DNA of 51,775 nt, taken from Vallitalea sp. Its GTDB lineage: Bacteria; Bacillota; Clostridia; Lachnospirales; Vallitaleaceae. The position numbers and the translations under genes are program-made. The stretch spans positions 1-51,775 of the forward strand of contig JAOARM010000021.1 in NCBI GenBank assembly GCA_025210515.1. Reading direction: 5' to 3'. Shown here in pieces: positions 16,023 to 24,505 of the stretch. The notes under the pieces are model-generated. The model searched no databases, was not told the DNA's origin, and saw only the letters and a program-made list of their open reading frames with translations. Position 1 is the stretch's first letter; each line of letters begins with the position of its first letter.

Positions 16023-16397
16023 TTAATTATTAGTTTCCCAGTGAAACTCTTTCTTATAATTATGTTTATTATCAAGTAATAGCTCATTAAATACTGTTAT
16101 CATAAGTGCTATAAGTACACAAAGCCAAAATCCTGCTATAGTAATTCCACCTACCAACTTATCCATTAACATAATCATCCATGCATTCACAACAAAACTA
16201 AATAATCCAAATGTAATCAAATTTATTGGAAGCGTAATTAACCATAATATTGGTTTTATTATAATATTAACTATTACTAATACTAAACCTGCAATAAATG
16301 CGCTTGATATATGTTTAAGTTCTACACCCTCAAATATATATTGACTTAAAAATAATACTAAAACATAAATTAGATACTTATAAGATAATTTATTCAC
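16023..16397 (-). CDS. Phage-holin-family (YvlD-like) membrane protein
   Basis: A 124-residue integral membrane protein with four hydrophobic segments (about 7-23, 30-50, 58-78, 84-106), matching the four-TMS holin M4 family (PF04020, B. subtilis YvlD). Despite the family name it is normally a chromosomal envelope protein, not a phage gene, and there is no phage context here. The start is GTG at 16397, supported by GGAG about 8 nt upstream. In B. subtilis yvlD lies beside envelope genes; here it is last of a DUF2089/SHOCT-like gene set. Confidence 0.8.
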   Translation of the reverse strand: MNKLSYKYLIYVLVLFLSQYIFEGVELKHISSAFIAGLVLVIVNIIIKPILWLITLPINLITFGLFSFVVNAWMIMLMDKLVGGITIAGFWLCVLIALMITVFNELLLDNKHNYKKEFHWETNN

Positions 16398-16398
16398 T

Positions 16399-16557
16399 TC
16401 ACCTTCTCCTTTTTATGCTTTTATTTGTTTTGCTCACATTTGCATTTTTATTCAAATTAATATATTCTTCTCTTAATATAGTTTCTTTCTGTTCTATAAT
16501 ACTGTTTATCTCTATTTGACCAAATATATTATAATAAATATTATCTCTCTTATACAT
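16399..16557 (-). CDS. 52-residue hypothetical protein (short gene)
   Basis: A short open frame starts at ATG 16557, 5-6 nt after AAGGAG, and ends at TGA 16399, one base before the GTG of the holin-like gene. The translation begins MYKRDNIYYNIFGQIEIN and is highly charged, ending SIKRRR. It has no membrane segment or signal peptide. The strong RBS and the fit exactly between two genes of the same operon support coding. It may also couple translation of the downstream gene. Function unknown. Confidence 0.6.
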   Translation of the reverse strand: MYKRDNIYYNIFGQIEINSIIEQKETILREEYINLNKNANVSKTNKSIKRRR

Positions 16558-16586
16558 ATTACCACTCCTTAATCAATAAACTCTAT

Positions 16587-16889
16587 TTATCTAATACTAA
16601 TTTTAACCATATCTTCATCTGTTACAATATCTACTAAATCAAAAGGCTCGCAATATTTTACCTCTTCAAGCATAAAAACAATATATCTAAATAGATTAAA
16701 TGATTCTTTTAATTTATATGACTTTTTATTAATTTTTATATTTTTATTTGGTAATATAAAACTTAACACAGCTAATAAATCTTCAATACACTCCAATAAC
16801 CCCCAGAAAACAATTAATGGTATTGGTATGACTATTCTAGTTTTTTTAGATTTAATTTTAATCTTTAGTAGTTTTCTACTATTCAACAT
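16587..16889 (-). CDS. Small hypothetical protein in the DUF2089 operon
   Basis: The 100 residues start with a strongly basic stretch (KLLKIKIKSKK), followed by one hydrophobic segment (about 20-46) and a more polar C-terminus. It may be peripherally or singly membrane associated. It overlaps the end of the SHOCT-like gene by 11 bp, with AGG about 9 nt before its ATG, so translation is probably coupled. No family recognised. Confidence 0.65.
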   Translation of the reverse strand: MLNSRKLLKIKIKSKKTRIVIPIPLIVFWGLLECIEDLLAVLSFILPNKNIKINKKSYKLKESFNLFRYIVFMLEEVKYCEPFDLVDIVTDEDMVKISIR

Positions 16890-17319
16890 ATATTTTTACC
16901 TGTGTATTTCCATCCTTTTCATCATTAACTTCAACATCTAACAATGTAGTTTCTTCTAATTCTCCCAATTCCAAAGCTTGTAGAATTTGGTCAAAATCTA
17001 TTTTATTAAGATTAATGCCTTTATCCTCCATTTTATCTTGCACATTTTCAGGTATTAAATTATTAGCATGTGGTAAAATTCCACCTAGAGCTTTAATTAT
17101 TTTTAGAGGAATATTTACATTTACTTTTGTTTCACCTTTCTCTGTGACTACTCTAATTTTTAGAAACTTAGGTTCTAACTTAGGTTCTTCTGTAATTGTT
17201 TTTTCATAAGATTTTACTTCTTCTTCTACACCTCTTAGTGCTTCTAATAATTCCATTCCTTCTTGTGATGATATCTGACCTTTTTCAATCATTTCTAATA
17301 TCTTCTTTTCTTCACTCAT
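16879..17319 (-). CDS. SHOCT-like/YvlB-type N-terminal domain protein
   Basis: A 146-residue protein. Residues 5-35 (ILEMIEKGQISSQEGMELLE) form the short helical SHOCT-like pattern found at the start of YvlB-related and DUF2089-linked proteins. The remainder has two similar strand-rich units (about 50-75 and 125-146) with VxVNIP and DVEVND motifs. No TMS. GGGAGG precedes the ATG. It lies 13 bp after the DUF2089 gene and overlaps the next gene. It may modulate the neighbouring regulator; this is inference. Confidence 0.75.
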   Translation of the reverse strand: MSEEKKILEMIEKGQISSQEGMELLEALRGVEEEVKSYEKTITEEPKLEPKFLKIRVVTEKGETKVNVNIPLKIIKALGGILPHANNLIPENVQDKMEDKGINLNKIDFDQILQALELGELEETTLLDVEVNDEKDGNTQVKIYVE

Positions 17320-17332
17320 AATAAATACCTCC

Positions 17333-17761
17333 CTATTTTATTTTTAATTTTTTTATTTTTTCCATTGCTTCTTTTGTTGTTAGTTTGCCTTCTGCTAAAG
17401 CATCTAGTATTGTTTGTTTAACTTGCTTAATTTCTTCTACTGCTTCTTTTTTAACTTCTTCTAATTCTCTAGTTTCGCTTATTTTTTTATTTTGCCCCTG
17501 TAATCCTAATGACTTAATGACAGAATCAAGTTTACTTCTTACAGTTGGATATGAAATTCCTAACTCTTTCTCTACATCTTTTATGTTTCCTCTACACATA
17601 ATAAAAGTGTTAATAAATTCTAATTCATCTTTTGGAAGTCTACAAAAGTGACAAGGTTGAAATTGTCCTTCTATAGCTGTTGAACATTTTGGACAGTTTA
17701 ATTTTGTTATAGCTAACTTTTCCCCACAAACGGGACATTTACCTGGTGCTTTATATTTCAT
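17333..17761 (-). CDS. DUF2089-family putative regulator
   Basis: The 142 residues begin with a zinc ribbon (CPVC at 9-12, CPKC at 23-26), followed by CHFC near 37-40. A helix-turn-helix like segment follows: about 45-90, KDVEKELGISYPTVRSKLDSVIK reads as a DNA-binding helix pair. The C-terminus, about 118-140, is another SHOCT-like helix (LAEGKLTTKEAMEKIKKL) like its neighbour's. This arrangement is typical of DUF2089. AAGGTG precedes the ATG. A consensus promoter and a 24-bp perfect palindrome lie upstream, suggesting autoregulation. Confidence 0.85.
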   Translation of the reverse strand: MKYKAPGKCPVCGEKLAITKLNCPKCSTAIEGQFQPCHFCRLPKDELEFINTFIMCRGNIKDVEKELGISYPTVRSKLDSVIKSLGLQGQNKKISETRELEEVKKEAVEEIKQVKQTILDALAEGKLTTKEAMEKIKKLKIK

Positions 17762-17804
17762 TTTCTTTCACCTTCTAATTTAGTAATCATTTCTTTATAT
17801 TAAT

Positions 17805-17833
17805 AATATATTATATATGATTGATTTTGTCAA
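17805..17833 (-). promoter_or_regulatory. sigma-A promoter of the DUF2089 operon
   Basis: Minus-strand -35 TTGACA (17828-17833), a 17-bp spacer and -10 TATATT (17805-17810), about 45 bp before the DUF2089 start. Confidence 0.75.
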
Positions 17834-17852
17834 TAATATATTTAATAAAATT

Positions 17853-17906
17853 AATAATGATATTGATAATATTAATTTTATTATTAATATTATCAATATC
17901 ATTATT
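17853..17906. repeat. Perfect 24-bp inverted repeat upstream of the DUF2089 promoter
   Basis: Arms 17853-17876 and 17883-17906 are exact reverse complements around TTTATT; each arm contains AATGATATTGATAATATT. It lies 20 bp upstream of the -35 element. It has only A and T except for single G and C positions. It could be an operator for the DUF2089 protein, or a hairpin in a divergent transcript. Confidence 0.85.
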
Positions 17907-18000
17907 ATCGTTTCATATTATTAGTAAGTATATTTACTTTGGGGTTTGTAAAATTATTTATTCATAGCTCATATTGCAATTACACCATAATATAAAATGA

Positions 18001-18177
18001 GGCTGTCTTATAATACATTTTTTATGTCAATAGAAAGATAGACTAGGTTTAGCGGTAAACGAAGCCAGGACGGCGTAGTGCATACCCTTTAAACAGGACG
18101 TTTAAGGGTATGCATAGCTAAACCTAGTTTATCTTTCAAAACCTGTAGCCCACAGAAAAATGTATTATAAGACAGCC
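18001..18177. repeat. 177-bp element with three nested inverted repeats (MITE- or ncRNA-like)
   Basis: Outer arms 18001-18022 and 18156-18177 are perfect 22-bp inverted repeats (GGCTGTCTTATAATACATTT...). Second arms 18034-18053 and 18117-18136 match at 19 of 20 (AAAGATAGACTAGGTTTAGC). The inner hairpin at 18080-18113 pairs GCATACCCTT with AAGGGTATGC. Between the second and third arms is a GC-rich stretch with GAAGCCAGGACGGCG. No ORF is present. It follows the tex stop on the minus strand and could also end that transcript. Confidence 0.8.
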
Positions 18178-18197
18178 CCATTCAGACTGCTTTACTA

Positions 18198-20336
18198 TTA
18201 AATTTTCATTGTTAAAGCTATTCTTTTCTTTTTAGTATCTACACTCATTACTTTTACATCAATAACGTCACCTACTGCAACAACTTCTAATGGATGTTTA
18301 ATATATTTGTCTGCCATTTGAGATATGTGAACTAATCCATCTTGATGTACTCCAATATCAATGAATGCTCCGAAATCGATAACATTTCTAACAGTTCCTT
18401 TTAATATCATTCCTTCTTGTAAATCTTCCATTTCAAGTACATCTGTTCTAAGTATTGGCTTTGGCATCTCTTCTCTAGGATCACGCCCTGGTTTCTCTAA
18501 CTCTTTTATAATATCTTCAAGAGTAGGAACTCCTATTTCTAATTTATTAGACATATTTTCCATATTAATGTTAGATTTAATATTTTTAATTTTATTATCT
18601 TTAAGTTCTTCTATATTACTACCTATTTCATTAATTAATTTTTTACTTGCATTATATGTTTCTGGATGAACCCCTGTATTATCAAAAGGGTTATCTCCAT
18701 CTGTTATTCTAAGGAAACCTGCACATTGTTCATATGCTTTTGGACCAAGTTTTGCAACTTTTAGAAGTTGCTTTCTATTACTAAATTTACCTTGTTCTTC
18801 TCTATAAGATACTATATTCTTAGCAATAGTTTTACTAACTCCTGATATATATTGTAATAATGATGGAGAAGCTGTATTTAAGTCTATACCTACTTTATTA
18901 ACACTATCTTCAACTACACCTGTTAACGTTTCACCTAATTTCTTTTGGTTCATGTCATGTTGATATTGTCCTACGCCTATTGATTTCGGATCTATTTTTA
19001 CTAATTCTGCTAATGGATCTTGTAATCTTCTACCAATAGAAACTGCACTTCTTAGAGCAACATCAAACTCTGGGAACTCTTCTGTTCCAAGTTTAGATGC
19101 CGAATATACAGAAGCTCCTGCTTCATTTACAATAATATAATGGATATTTTTATCAATTTCTTTTAGCATATCAGCTACAAATAGCTCTGATTCTCTAGAA
19201 GCAGTTCCATTACCAATTGCAATAATATCTACATTATGCTTTTGGATAAGCGCTTTTAATTTAACTTTCGCCTCTTCTACTTTACTCTGTGGAGGTGTAG
19301 GATAAACTACTGTAGTAGCTAATACTTTACCTATTCCATCAATAACAGCTATTTTACATCCTGTTCTAAATGCAGGATCAAGAGCAAGCACAACTTTATC
19401 CATAATTGGTGGTTGCATAAGTAATTGTTCTAGATTCTTACCAAATACTTTAATAGCTCCTTCTTCAGCTTTTTCAGTTAAATCACTTCTAATTTCTCTT
19501 TCTATAGCTGGAGCAATTAATCTTTTGTAACTATCATCAATTACATCTTCAAGTATTGGTGAAGTATAGACATTATTTCCTCTTATAATTTTATTTCTAA
19601 GATATATTGTTATCTCTTCTATAGGTGCGTCTATTTTCACTGATAATATCTTCTCTTTTTCACCTCTGTTAATAGCTAATATTCTATGTGGAGCAATTTT
19701 TCTTATTTCTTCTTCATATTCATAGTACATTTCAAAAACTGACTCTACCTTATCATCTTTGGCTTTTACTATTAATTTTCCTTTTGTAAAAGATTTTCTC
19801 CTAATCTCTTTTCTATAATCAGCTTCATCAGAAATAATCTCAGCTAATATATCTTTTGCACCATCTATAGCATCTTTAACTGTATTAACACCTTTTTCCT
19901 CATTAATATGCTCTTTTGCTACATCTTCCACTGGATTATTAAGATTCTGCATCCATATTTTCATAGCTAATGGCTCTAATCCCTTTTCTTTGGCAATAGT
20001 AGCTCTTGTTCTTCTCTTAGGTCTGTAAGGTCTATATAAATCATCTACTTCGACTAATGTCTTAGCGGATAAAATATTAGTTTTTAATTCATCTGTTAAT
20101 TTACCTTGTTCCATAATGCTAGCAATAACTTGCTCTTTTTTACCTTCTAGATTACGCAAGTACGTTAGTCTATCATAAAAATCACGTAAAATCTCATCGT
20201 TAAGAGATCCTGTCATTTCTTTTCTATATCTAGCTATAAAGGGAATTGTATTACCCTCATCAATTAATCCAACAGTCGCTTCCACCTGCCACTTCTGTAT
20301 ATCAAACTCTTTCTCCAATGCTTTCAAAATATCCAT
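18198..20336 (-). CDS. tex: Tex-family RNA-binding protein with S1 domain
   Basis: A 712-residue Tex/YqgF-fold protein, known to be involved in transcription/RNA handling, with no defined enzymatic role. The order is Tex N-terminal domain (1 to about 200), a YqgF/RNase H-like core (about 320-450) including LALDPAFRTGCKIAV, a helix-hairpin-helix region (about 485-560), and a C-terminal S1 RNA-binding domain (about 640-712) starting GMILKGTVRNVIDFGAFIDIG. AAAGGAG lies 10 nt before the ATG. The structured element at 18001-18177 follows it. Confidence 0.95.
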   Translation of the reverse strand: MDILKALEKEFDIQKWQVEATVGLIDEGNTIPFIARYRKEMTGSLNDEILRDFYDRLTYLRNLEGKKEQVIASIMEQGKLTDELKTNILSAKTLVEVDDLYRPYRPKRRTRATIAKEKGLEPLAMKIWMQNLNNPVEDVAKEHINEEKGVNTVKDAIDGAKDILAEIISDEADYRKEIRRKSFTKGKLIVKAKDDKVESVFEMYYEYEEEIRKIAPHRILAINRGEKEKILSVKIDAPIEEITIYLRNKIIRGNNVYTSPILEDVIDDSYKRLIAPAIEREIRSDLTEKAEEGAIKVFGKNLEQLLMQPPIMDKVVLALDPAFRTGCKIAVIDGIGKVLATTVVYPTPPQSKVEEAKVKLKALIQKHNVDIIAIGNGTASRESELFVADMLKEIDKNIHYIIVNEAGASVYSASKLGTEEFPEFDVALRSAVSIGRRLQDPLAELVKIDPKSIGVGQYQHDMNQKKLGETLTGVVEDSVNKVGIDLNTASPSLLQYISGVSKTIAKNIVSYREEQGKFSNRKQLLKVAKLGPKAYEQCAGFLRITDGDNPFDNTGVHPETYNASKKLINEIGSNIEELKDNKIKNIKSNINMENMSNKLEIGVPTLEDIIKELEKPGRDPREEMPKPILRTDVLEMEDLQEGMILKGTVRNVIDFGAFIDIGVHQDGLVHISQMADKYIKHPLEVVAVGDVIDVKVMSVDTKKKRIALTMKI

Positions 20337-20749
20337 TAATTACTTGCTCCTTTACTATAAACTCTAATAATTATTATATAGTATTAGAAGTTATGGTACA
20401 AGCTTTCCCTACAAATAAATAGCTATTAATATATTATTATCCAGTTTTAAATAACCTCCATTAATACAAACAAAAAGACAACAAAGCAATCTACACAAAG
20501 TCATCTTTTATCTTTTAGAATATCTTTTTCCAATATAAAATTACAGAAGGGTATATGGTATTATAATAACGCAGACCGACCGCTTCCCAGGGTAAGGCAA
20601 GTTATTCTAATACCATATACCCTGACCAATACCATACTACAATCCAATACTCATACATCAATACCCTAACTAACAAAAAAATATGCATTAAAGTATAAAT
20701 TACAATCTGTAATATACACAATAACACATATCATTTTATATCAATTCAT
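20337..20749. other. 413-bp intergenic region between tex and lysC
   Basis: No gene found. It holds the 76-bp palindrome at 20548-20623, and an A/C-rich stretch (about 20624-20680) with several CCAATAC/CATAC-like words. No clear promoter for tex or terminator for lysC is visible apart from the palindrome. Confidence 0.6.
20548..20623. repeat. Palindrome with 23-bp arms and a GC-rich 30-nt loop
   Basis: Arms 20548-20570 and 20601-20623 match at 22 of 23 (AGGGTATATGGTATTA...). The loop at 20571-20600 is unusually GC-rich for this DNA. On the minus strand it reads GGGAAGCGGTCGGTCTGC, sharing GAAGC and GG-CGG words with the loop of the element at 18001-18177. It may terminate the lysC operon. 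Confidence 0.75.
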
Positions 20750-21958
20750 CTAAAATCTATCCTTAAACCCTTCATGAATAGCATTCATTGCTCTCTCCGT
20801 ATCCTTCTCATCAAGAAGTACAGAAATCTTAATCTCAGAAGTTGAAATCATCTTAATATTAATACCTGAATCATATAAACTCTCGAACATTAGAGAAGCA
20901 ACACCAGGATTAGATGCCATTCCTGCTCCAACTACAGATACTTTTGCTACTTGATCATCATACTCCACTTTCTGAGCACAAAGTCTACCTAGATTATCTT
21001 CAATAACTTTCTTCGCATCTTCAAGTACATCTCTAGGTACTGTAAATGAAATATCTTTTGTTCCATCTCTTCCTATTGATTGTAGAATGATATCTACATT
21101 TATATTATTTTTAGCAAGTAATGAAAACAGCTCAAAAGCCTTTCCTGGCTCATCTTTAATTCCAACAACAGCTATTCTTGCTACATTTTTATCACCTGCT
21201 ACACCACTAACTAACATTTTTTCCACTTTACATTCCTCCCTAACTATAGTTCCTTCGGCACTTGTCAAACTTGAACGCACAACTAATTCTACACCATATT
21301 TTTTTGCCACTTCTACTGAACGATTATGGAGCACTTTTGCACCAAGTGATGCTAATTCTAACATCTCATCGTAAGTAATCTCATCTATTTTCTTTGCATC
21401 TTTCACTACTCTAGGATCAGCCGTATATACGCCCTCTACATCTGTATATATCTCACATTTATCAGCATTTAACGCCGCCGCTATTGCAACTGCTGTAGTG
21501 TCTGAACCTCCACGTCCAAGTGTAGTTATATCATCATATCTATTAACACCTTGAAATCCTGTAACAAGAACTATATTACGTCTTTCAAGCTCTGAGTTAA
21601 TTCTCTCTGAATCAATTCTTTTAAGTCTTGCGTTGCTATATACAGACGTTGTTTCCATCTTAACTTGGAATGCGTTTAATGATATAGCTGGATAACCCAA
21701 ATTCTCAAGAGCCATAGCCATAAGAGAAACTGATTGTTGTTCTCCAGTTGTCAAAAGCATATCCATTTCTCTTCTTGATGGATTAGGATTAATTTCTTTT
21801 GCTTTTGCGATTAACTCATCTGTTGTATCTCCCTGAGCTGATAACACTACAACTACTTTGTGACCTTTTTTATAGTCTTCTAATATTCTTTCTGCAACGT
21901 TATAAACTCTTTCTTTGTTAGCTACAGAACTTCCTCCAAATTTCTTTACTATTAACAA
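20750..21958 (-). CDS. lysC: Aspartate kinase
   Basis: Aspartate kinase phosphorylates aspartate at the entry to lysine, threonine and methionine synthesis. The 402 residues begin with the kinase motif KFGGSSV (6-12). TTLGRGGSDTTAVA (about 145-158) binds the substrate. Two ACT domains occupy about 265-402; they are the usual sites of lysine or threonine feedback. It is last in the operon with the ACT protein, hom and the phosphoglycerate-mutase-like gene, 66 bp after the latter. Confidence 0.96.
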   Translation of the reverse strand: MLIVKKFGGSSVANKERVYNVAERILEDYKKGHKVVVVLSAQGDTTDELIAKAKEINPNPSRREMDMLLTTGEQQSVSLMAMALENLGYPAISLNAFQVKMETTSVYSNARLKRIDSERINSELERRNIVLVTGFQGVNRYDDITTLGRGGSDTTAVAIAAALNADKCEIYTDVEGVYTADPRVVKDAKKIDEITYDEMLELASLGAKVLHNRSVEVAKKYGVELVVRSSLTSAEGTIVREECKVEKMLVSGVAGDKNVARIAVVGIKDEPGKAFELFSLLAKNNINVDIILQSIGRDGTKDISFTVPRDVLEDAKKVIEDNLGRLCAQKVEYDDQVAKVSVVGAGMASNPGVASLMFESLYDSGINIKMISTSEIKISVLLDEKDTERAMNAIHEGFKDRF

Positions 21959-22024
21959 GATGCTTCCTCCTCTATTAATCTTATGAAAATAAATTAAAGT
22001 TAAATATTATAACGTTTATTATAT

Positions 22025-23230
22025 CTAGCTAAAAAAATAATCCATTAGTTTATGTCCTTCTAAAATAACTTTACCACTTTCTTTACCTGATATTTCATCA
22101 TAACATAAATTTGATTGTATTTTATTATTACTTGAATATATTAAATATGGTACAGGCTTATTAGTATGTGTTCTAATAGAAAGTGGTGTAGGATGGTCTG
22201 GTAAAATCATTATCTTATAATCTTCACCTATATTATCAAGTTCTTCTTTTATATACTTTACTACTTTAGTATCAATTAATTCAATGGATTTTATTTTATT
22301 ATCCATTTCTCCTCTATGACCACATTCATCTGGAGCTTCTATATGAACATATACAAAGTCATCTCCAGATTTTAACGTATTAATAGCCGCTTCTGCTTTT
22401 CCTTCAAAATTGGTATGAATATTTCCAGTTGCTCCATCTACATTAATATTTTTCATATCAGAAGCTATTGCTATACCTTTTAATAAATCAACAGCAGATA
22501 TCATAGCACCTTTCTTACCATATTTTTCATAAAAAGATTTAAGTATTGGTTTTGTTCCCTCTCCCCATATCCAAATGGAGTTAGCTGGTAATAAACCTTG
22601 TTCTCTTCTCTTAATATTTATTGGATGATCTTTTAATAATTCATAACTTAATGTCATCATCTCTTTTATTTTATTAGAATTGTCTCCATTAGGCAAATGA
22701 TCTTTTATAACTTTTCCCAGAATATCATGAGGAGGAGTAAGTTTTACATTCATACTACCATTATCCCATATTATAGCATGTCTATAGCTAGTTCCAGGGT
22801 AAAATCTAATTACTTCACTTGCTAAATGTTTTTCTAGATAGTGTAAAAGTTCTTGTGCTTCTTCAGAAGATATTTCATCAGCACTATGATCTATAATTGT
22901 TTTTTCATCATATAATTCATCTTCTGATAATGTTACAAAATTACATCTAAAGCTTACATCACTATCTTTCATATTTACTCCAATACTTAGAGCTTCTAAT
23001 GGAGAACGTCCTGTATAGTATTTATTAGGATCATATCCTAACACTGATAAATTAGCAGTATCACTTCCTGGAGATAATCCATTAGGTATTGTATTTACAA
23101 GTCCAACTTCGCCCATTCTAGCTAAATTATCCATATGTTCTTTTCTAGCAACTTGTAACGGAGTTTTATATCCTAATTCTTCAATAGGTTCATCAGCCAT
23201 ACCATCTCCAAGTATTACAACATATTTCAT
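22025..23230 (-). CDS. Proposed homoserine kinase (ApgM-like, TIGR02535 type)
   Basis: The fold is that of cofactor-independent phosphoglycerate mutases of the ApgM group. The N-terminus MKYVVILGDGMADEP carries the metal-binding DG, and SPGSDTANLSVLGYD (about 53-67) holds the expected catalytic Ser/Thr. Further metal residues are in HIEAPDECGHRG (about 294) and PDHPTP (about 347). TIGR02535 proteins of this type next to hom are proposed homoserine kinases; that reading fits here because lysC and hom flank it. I choose the ATG at 23230; the upstream ATG (23242) touches AAGGG with no spacing. Confidence 0.85.
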   Translation of the reverse strand: MKYVVILGDGMADEPIEELGYKTPLQVARKEHMDNLARMGEVGLVNTIPNGLSPGSDTANLSVLGYDPNKYYTGRSPLEALSIGVNMKDSDVSFRCNFVTLSEDELYDEKTIIDHSADEISSEEAQELLHYLEKHLASEVIRFYPGTSYRHAIIWDNGSMNVKLTPPHDILGKVIKDHLPNGDNSNKIKEMMTLSYELLKDHPINIKRREQGLLPANSIWIWGEGTKPILKSFYEKYGKKGAMISAVDLLKGIAIASDMKNINVDGATGNIHTNFEGKAEAAINTLKSGDDFVYVHIEAPDECGHRGEMDNKIKSIELIDTKVVKYIKEELDNIGEDYKIMILPDHPTPLSIRTHTNKPVPYLIYSSNNKIQSNLCYDEISGKESGKVILEGHKLMDYFFS

Positions 23231-23260
23231 ACTATTTCTCATCCCTTCAATCTATTACTA

Positions 23261-24499
23261 TTATTTTTCTATACGAATAATACTGTTTACTTGTGAAATA
23301 GACTCCATATTTTTAATCTGATTTACCTTTTCTGATAATGTTTTTTCTGTATCTGCTTGTGTAATAAATGCCACTTCCTGCATTTTATTATTTCCTTTAA
23401 TATATTCCACATCTCCAAATATATTATTAATAGTATCTTTTACTTTTCTATCACTATGTGATGCTACTCTAATAAAGTATCTTGATGAAATGTTTTCAAC
23501 ACTAGTCAATTTCATTTTCTTAGTGCTCCAGAATGATACAATATTAGTTTCCAGATGCTTCACAGCGTCTACCATATCTGCTACAACTGCACTTGCTGTA
23601 GGTAACTTACCTGCTCCTTTTCCATAGAACATAACATCACCAATAACATTACCTTTAACGAATATAGCATTAAATACTCCATTTACATTAGATAGAGGAT
23701 GTTCTTTTCCTATCATTATGGGAGATACCATTGCGTATACTTTATCATCTTGTTTTTTACTTGTTGCTAATAGTTTAATATCGTAACCTAATTCTTTTGC
23801 ATATGCCATATCTATATCTGTAATTTTTGTTATTCCTTCTGTATATATATCTTCAAAATCAACATGCATACCGAATGCAAGAGATGATAATATAGCTATT
23901 TTTCTACAAGCGTCATATCCTTCTACATCTGCTTCTGGGTTTCTCTCAGCATATCCTTTATCTTGAGCTTCTTTTAGAACTGTTTCAAAATCTAGTCCTT
24001 CATCTGCCATCTTACTTAATATAAAGTTAGTTGTACCGTTAAGGATTCCAGTAATCTCATATATTTCATCAGCAGTTAACGATTGATTAAGAGGTCTAAT
24101 AATTGGTATACCTCCACCTACACTTGCTTCAAATAAAAAGTTAATATTTCTATCTTTTGCAATCTGTAGAAGTTCTGCTCCGTGTCTTGCCACTAATTCT
24201 TTATTAGAAGTTACGACACTTTTGTTTTTTAGTAATGCTTTTTTCACAAAAGTATAAGCAGGTTCTACTCCTCCCATTACTTCAGCAATTACTTTCACAT
24301 CAGGATCATTAAGAATTACGTCATAATCCTTAGTTAGTATTTCTTCAATTGGATCTCCTTTAAAATCTTTTAAATCTAAAACGTATTTTAAATTAATTTT
24401 TTTCCCAGCTTTTTTATTAATACTTTCTTTGTTAGTTGTAAGAACCTCTACAACTCCTGAACCAACAGTTCCATATCCTAATATTGCAACATCTACCAT
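23261..24499 (-). CDS. hom: Homoserine dehydrogenase
   Basis: It reduces aspartate semialdehyde to homoserine with NAD(P)H. The 412 residues include the Rossmann motif GYGTVGSGV (8-16), EVMGGVEPAY (about 78-87), the catalytic-lysine segment, and the sequence LNGTTNFILS (about 148-157). A C-terminal ACT domain covers about 335-412. GGGAG lies about 9 nt before the ATG. The ACT-domain gene ends 6 bp before it. No thrC is in the window. Confidence 0.95.
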   Translation of the reverse strand: MVDVAILGYGTVGSGVVEVLTTNKESINKKAGKKINLKYVLDLKDFKGDPIEEILTKDYDVILNDPDVKVIAEVMGGVEPAYTFVKKALLKNKSVVTSNKELVARHGAELLQIAKDRNINFLFEASVGGGIPIIRPLNQSLTADEIYEITGILNGTTNFILSKMADEGLDFETVLKEAQDKGYAERNPEADVEGYDACRKIAILSSLAFGMHVDFEDIYTEGITKITDIDMAYAKELGYDIKLLATSKKQDDKVYAMVSPIMIGKEHPLSNVNGVFNAIFVKGNVIGDVMFYGKGAGKLPTASAVVADMVDAVKHLETNIVSFWSTKKMKLTSVENISSRYFIRVASHSDRKVKDTINNIFGDVEYIKGNNKMQEVAFITQADTEKTLSEKVNQIKNMESISQVNSIIRIEK

Positions 24500-24505
24500 T
24501 TAATT

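Noticed and set aside
16023..16397. Prophage remnant inferred from a holin-family gene
   Set aside because: The family is chromosomal in many Firmicutes and no other phage gene is near.
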